Shown one piece after another: positions 59,301 to 64,000 of a stretch of 64,000 nucleotides of DNA (positions are counted from its first letter, which is position 1; each line of letters begins with the position of its first letter). The notes under the pieces were generated by a model. The model was given only the letters and a program-made list of their open reading frames with translations, made no database searches and had not been told where the DNA came from. The position numbers and the translations under genes were made by a program. The DNA is from Polytrichum commune (taxonomy: Eukaryota > Streptophyta > Polytrichopsida > Polytrichales > Polytrichaceae): assembly GCA_950295325.1 (NCBI GenBank), contig OX485808.1, positions 2,174,501-2,238,500 on the forward strand, written 5' to 3'.

Positions 59301-60276
59301 ACTAGACTTCTAGGCATTTAGGTAGATTGTTTGTCAATAGTGTACGTGACACTATATACTTCAAATGGTGTAATGATTCTTGTTGATTTCTTTGGCACAT
59401 GGAAGTAAGCCCTCATTTGGTGTCTTTTCAAAGCAAATTTTAGAAACAAATTAGTTGAAGATGAAAATCATATAGACTATATAATAGTTCATTGCCTCTC
59501 CCTATCCTAACGAGTTTACCAAGACACCAACAACAACTACAAAGCGGTAGCTTAAATATGGGATCAAATAGTTGGGAGGGTGCCACTTGGCTTGTACATG
59601 ATGAATCGATGATGGACCACACGCTCCACTCATCTCCCATTGGCTTCCGTACGATGTTCTTCTATCGACCTACTTTCTCCATTCACAAAAACAAAACAAA
59701 ACAAAAAAAAAAACAATTAAGGTGTCCAAGACTACCCCAAGTGCCCAAGCTTGTGTGATCAATTTTCCTTCACACACTTCTCGTACTTGTTGAGGTAAGT
59801 GGGCCTGCTTCAATTGCTTTGTCTTGACTTGGAAAATGAAGTGTTGGGGGTTAGGTGTGGTTTGAGAATGGACATAAATAAAAAAGGACACGTGCTTAAA
59901 AGAGAATTTGACTACATGTTCAAAACTTGTTCTTTATTATAGACTTAACAATTAACAACAACAACTTAGAGGGTCTACGAGTCCTAGTTAAGGATGTCAT
60001 CCTTGGAAAATTATATCGTGTCGAGGTGGGCTCCAAGTTTCTCTATGACTAACTCGCTTTCCCATCTACATTCGCATTGAGGTGTCATATTGAAACCGTA
60101 TTGCATAATGAACATGAAAAAGTGAAAAAATGAAAATCTATGATCCGTCTACCTTAATCTTATACGATATACCATGAATGAGTGCTTTTGATATTCCTTT
60201 ATCAAGTTATTGGTGGACCTTGAAGTGGTCAACTCTTATAGGACCAAGGGGTTCAATGTACGACACATACTGTACG
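59301..60276. other. No gene; contains one arm of the C/G-run family
   Basis: At 59850-59955 the blocks GAATGGACATAAATAA, GGACACGTGCTTAAAAGAGA and TTCAAAACTTG match the right arm at 32170-32260. No inverted partner or homopolymer is present here. Confidence 0.4.
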
Positions 60277-60280
60277 TTAA

Positions 60281-61187
60281 GGGCAGGTTCGGCACAAAAT
60301 AATTATAAAAATAGATGCCAATAATTTTGGAAAATTATTGGCATTTTTTGCCGAATATAAAATTAATTATTTTTCAAAATTGCCGAAAAGTAAGAAATTT
60401 TTACTTCTCACTAGAGTTTTACTTACAGTGGAAGCATATGTGAATTTTGAAAGAGAGAAGGTGCTCCTTTTGTAATCAAGTCCACAAAGAATATGGGTTA
60501 AGAAGTAGCAAGACTCTAGGTGAGGCTTTTCAAATGTGTTGTACACAAATTTTTGGAGTCCAATTGAGCATAGAAGATGAAGTTTTATAGAATTTTGTCC
60601 AACTAACAAAAGTTGAGAAATCAATCCTTCTTCCACTTCCAACAAGTTTTGTGTCAAAATAAGTCTTTATGCAAAAGATATGGACAAAACATTGCAGCCG
60701 TGTAAAGATCAAAAAATTAAAATGCGTTCATAACAGTTTTTCGGAGCTCATTTGTGCAGAGAAGATCAACTTTTTTGGAATTTTGTTGGTCTAAGAAAAG
60801 TCTAGAAACCAAGTAATCTTTCACCTCCAAGAAATTTTATGTCATTTGAAGACTCTATGCAAAAGTTATGCATGTTATAAAAATGAAGTCTAACTCGGTG
60901 CTTCACCTCAAAGTTTACATATCCCATATGCATTGTTGAACACAACTCCACTCTACTTGCATAAAGCACAGAGCATTCTCAACTCTTCACTCACATCTTA
61001 CTTGTCATTCAATGCAAGAGAGATGTACAAGATATAAGCTTAAATAGAAAATTAGAAATGAATTTAGGCTGAATTTTTAAAAATTAAAAGAGAAAATTGC
61101 TGAAAATATGAATATACTATTTTAAGGTGCTGAACCTACTTTTTGAACTTTAATTAATTATTCGGCTAACATGTGTCGAAGCTGCCC
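60281..61187. mobile_element. TTAA-flanked inverted-repeat element (907 bp)
   Basis: The ends GGGCAGGTTCGGCACA and, inverted, GGGCAGCTTCGACACA make a 16-bp TIR, with TTAA on both sides (60277-60280, 61188-61191). TTAA is the target of piggyBac-type elements, but the terminus is not the usual piggyBac CCC start. The flanking sequence is itself palindromic (TGTACGTTAA / TTAACGTACG), so the TIR may extend further and the duplication may be something else. Inside are a perfect hairpin (60319-60345, GCCAATAATTTT stem) and a direct duplication of about 188 bp (about 60549-60690 against 60737-60880). It is non-coding. Confidence 0.65.
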
Positions 61188-61191
61188 TTAA

Positions 61192-62332
61192 CGTACGGTA
61201 TACATGAACATTAAGTCTCATGAATCTTAAACTTATGTTTTTTTATGAGAGAGGGAGGGAGGGAGAGAGCTGACTTTTCAATGCTTTTTGCAAAGCTTGA
61301 ACTTCCTCTTTTCAGAGGCCTAATCCTTCAATGTCTTCTTCATTGCAATGCAATGGTGGGTGGGTGGGAACTTTTTCATAACCCTCACTACCTCAAATCT
61401 AACCTTCTCATCATATCGTTTTAAGGCTAAGTATGCTCATTGCAAATGCTCATGTCTAATTGTATGTAAACAATACAAACATGTAATAATACGATATACT
61501 GTACTTTCATAAGTATTTGTATCATACTTAGGGTTTCAGTACTCATACATTGTTCCTAAGTACCCAAAAACAAATTGTGGCTGACCCCATCATACCTTTG
61601 TAGATCTAATTACCTATCTTCATGCATTGCTCCAACAAGGATGTACCCTAACTATTATATATATGGAAAACATACCAGGAGATATGCCTAGTAGTATCAA
61701 CCAAAAGAAATGCATAAAAATGTCATATTCACAATACTTCGTAGTATTGAGAGTGTGAAGGGCATGCCTCACCTGTGCCCATGCAACCAACCAACAAATA
61801 ATTGAGGATTAGTTACGTACACGAGGTAAATAACAGCAGGACCCAGTTGTTATCCATGTCACACACATTAAACTTACATTACATGCATAGTAGTATTTCT
61901 AATAGTAACACTCATTACAAAATGTCAAATGGGTGTTCAAACCTGTTCTTTAGCCATGATTGTATCACCACGAGTAGAATGCATGCTCTCCTTGGTGAAT
62001 AGCCTTAGTATCCTCTACTTAACTTAGCACACGTAACTAGTATCCCAGTAAGTGTGCTCTAAGTTACCTCACCAAGCCCTTGTGCGAATGGTAAAAAAGA
62101 GCCTCTTTTAGGGTTTACGGGTTTATATTGGAGATCTTACTCAAGGTAAGTTATGTACAACCTAATTTTACCACATGTTAGGGATGTGTTCTACATCCTT
62201 AACCCTAGTCACCTTGTACCATTCATCTATACTTATGAAAACTTAGTCCATATAGTAACTATATTTTTCATCCATGTGTACATGATAGGTATAAAGTAAA
62301 GGAATACAAGCTTAAACTGAACATATGGCTTT

Positions 62333-62374
<42 letters not shown>

Positions 62375-62877
62375 TGTCTACTGTCCATTTGAACCCAAAT
62401 CTTCAATGCATAACTAGGTTCAACTAATTTGAGAAATACACTTAAACGTTGGGTATTGTGCTTGGAGAGGTCCATAGTTGGCCTTTTGGATGCTTAGGAG
62501 GTTAACTCAAAGTGTTTACAAAGCCCTATACGGGCCTCTTCATGCACAAAAATGCCACACGTGTAACAGAGTTACACACATTCATGTTTAGTCAATCATG
62601 TCTGAAAGTTAATATCTTTGTTAAGTGCATTTTTCCAAACCAGCTAGAGACCTTAATGTTGTCACTAGAATTTGGATTAAAATACACATATTGGGTGTCC
62701 TTGGATGCAAATACACATTCAATATTGTGATTACTACTGTCACATGTGAGTGTATTTCTATTTTTTTCCCTTGCCATAAGATAATGTACATAATAATGCA
62801 CAAAACCCAAAAATATGAAGAAAGCATGTTCTTAAGACTTGGCAAGGCTCATAGAAAATGTATGTTTGGCCATATAC
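61192..62877. other. No recognisable gene; GA microsatellite
   Basis: Contains a (GA)17 run at 62338-62372. Open frames of 60-90 codons lack similarity that I recognise. Confidence 0.4.
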
Positions 62878-64000
62878 GGGGCGGTTTACACCATAGACCA
62901 TGAACTCGTCCCACGGAAGATGCCTTATTCTGCGGTACGAGTTCATGGTCTACATTTCATGGTCCGAGTTCTTGAAAATTTGATTTACAAAGCCGTTGGG
63001 CCCCTCACTAGGTGTAAACCGAATGTGGACCAAGAGGAATGACCATGCGGCAAGAAGTGGATGTGCTGATTTTTTTAATATGAGCCCAAAAAGGGCAGTT
63101 TTGGAAAAAAAATGAAGTTTGACCATTTTGTTGACTTCAATTTGCCTTCACTTGCCTACACATGCCTTCACTTATCTTGTCACTTAGTTTTTTCTTCTTT
63201 TCGCCTTAAAGTTTGATCACTCTCTTGTCATCTCTTGGGCTTCAATTGTCTTCACTTCTTGTTAAATGTGTCGAAGATGTGGCTTGCAAATCCTCTCACA
63301 ACAATTTTTACAAAAATAAATGAGCGATTCAATTTGTACATGTTCAATGTAATTTACATGTGACATGTACCTTGTGTTGTCACTACACTAAATAGGATAT
63401 TTAGTGTTTGATTATATCTAATGTTGTTAACACCCAACCTTGCTCAACACTAAATTTAAATTCTTTGATAATTAATGTTAGAAGATTTCCCATTGCGCTT
63501 CTTTTGACCACCCTGATCTACAGTCACTAAACGACTACGTATTTTTCTTTTTTGTTTTGCAACTATATTTTTTTACACATTTTGGGGCGTGTAATATACC
63601 GTTGGAAAGGTATTTTCAAGACCTTTCCAACGGTATATTACACGCCCCCACATTCCAGACATTGCAGCTGGTAGACCAGAAAAACAATCTGCACTTGAAT
63701 TTCTTGAGTTCTAGATGTCCCGCGTTGTTTGATGAAACACGCGTAAGCCGGTTTAAGGGGTAGGGCAAGGTAGTGCTGGTATGTCTCATGGACTATAATA
63801 TAATTAAGGCACATATAAGGTAGATTCATTAAAACATTCTTGAAATGGCATTTCTTTGACATGGGCCCTTGCCTTTTCCTACCAGACCAACTCTCTTGCC
63901 TCTCTCACCGCAAAACCCGTTGGACCATGTCAGTGCATTTACTAGGCCTTAAAAAATTATATTATGGAGACCTCAACCTCCAAAGTCCCTCTGCCATTTT
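62878..64000. mobile_element. 1.2-kb element with GGGGCGGTTTACAC end, copy B (runs off the window)
   Basis: Collinear with 28995-30210 and nearly identical to it, starting GGGGCGGTTTACACCATAGA. About 90 bp including the right TIR lie beyond position 64000. It contains a subterminal hairpin (62894-62909 pairing with 62937-62952) and the perfect internal hairpin at 63584-63648. High similarity to copy A suggests fairly recent activity. It is non-coding. Confidence 0.85.
63584..63648. repeat. Perfect 28-bp-stem hairpin with 9-base loop
   Basis: 63584-63611 (GGGGCGTGTAATATACCGTT plus GGAAAGGT) is the exact reverse complement of 63621-63648, with ATTTTCAAG as loop. Copy A has the same structure with one mismatch. 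Confidence 0.9.

Noticed and set aside
1-64000. CRISPR arrays, rRNA genes, organellar genes, prophage
   Set aside because: No regularly spaced repeats, rRNA blocks, plastid or mitochondrial coding sequence, or phage genes were seen; the content is nuclear plant-like.

Overview
The window looks like nuclear DNA of a land plant with a repeat-laden genome. It is AT-rich, has one convincing host gene, and is otherwise a dense graveyard of small, often nested DNA transposons plus decayed LINEs. The style of the LINE reverse transcriptase and of the F-box gene fits a bryophyte-, lycophyte- or fern-grade plant, but I cannot name the organism from sequence alone. No bacterial-type operons, rRNA, tRNA or CRISPR were seen.

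Layout. 0-8 kb: two small inverted-repeat elements (776-1136, 1182-1754), a decayed LINE on the minus strand (about 2.0-3.6 kb, perhaps to 4.2 kb), a short inverted-repeat element (4946-5202), a dispersed repeat with a TATA-like box (5690-6375) and a coding-like repeat (7205-7775). 8-12 kb: a long-TIR element bounded by C/G runs, a Tourist-like MITE and a 1.1-kb inverted repeat. 12.2-15.8 kb: the gene island, an intronless F-box/kelch-type CDS on the minus strand (15248-13779) with a CT-rich leader and a probable long 3' UTR. 16-23 kb: diverged dispersed repeats. 23-31 kb: nested elements, including a PIF/Harbinger element that still holds a broken transposase (about 28.24-28.80 kb), shares its ends with the MITEs elsewhere in the window, and is split by a second 1.2-kb element. 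31-45 kb: long-TIR elements, a LINE fragment (about 34.55-35.1 kb), a 490-bp MITE and old repeats. 46-50 kb: a Mutator-like MITE with a 24-bp tandem core and pogo/Emigrant-like MITEs. 52-58 kb: another intact MITE, a coding-like repeat split by a TA-flanked MITE, and a 1.25-kb near-perfect foldback with an exact 9-bp target duplication. 58-64 kb: a 254-bp tandem repeat, a TTAA-flanked element, and a second copy of the 1.2-kb element running off the end.

How parts relate. The PIF/Harbinger remnant at 27,993-30,234 and the MITEs at 9373, 23695, 25334, 38617, 44 kb and 53061 share the terminus GGGCCACTTCACAC. The best-preserved of these MITEs carry TAA target duplications, so this window appears to hold both a degenerate transposase-bearing member and its deletion derivatives. 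I found no undescribed multi-gene system. The strongest novelty is in the transposon families and their nesting, which gives a readable relative insertion history.
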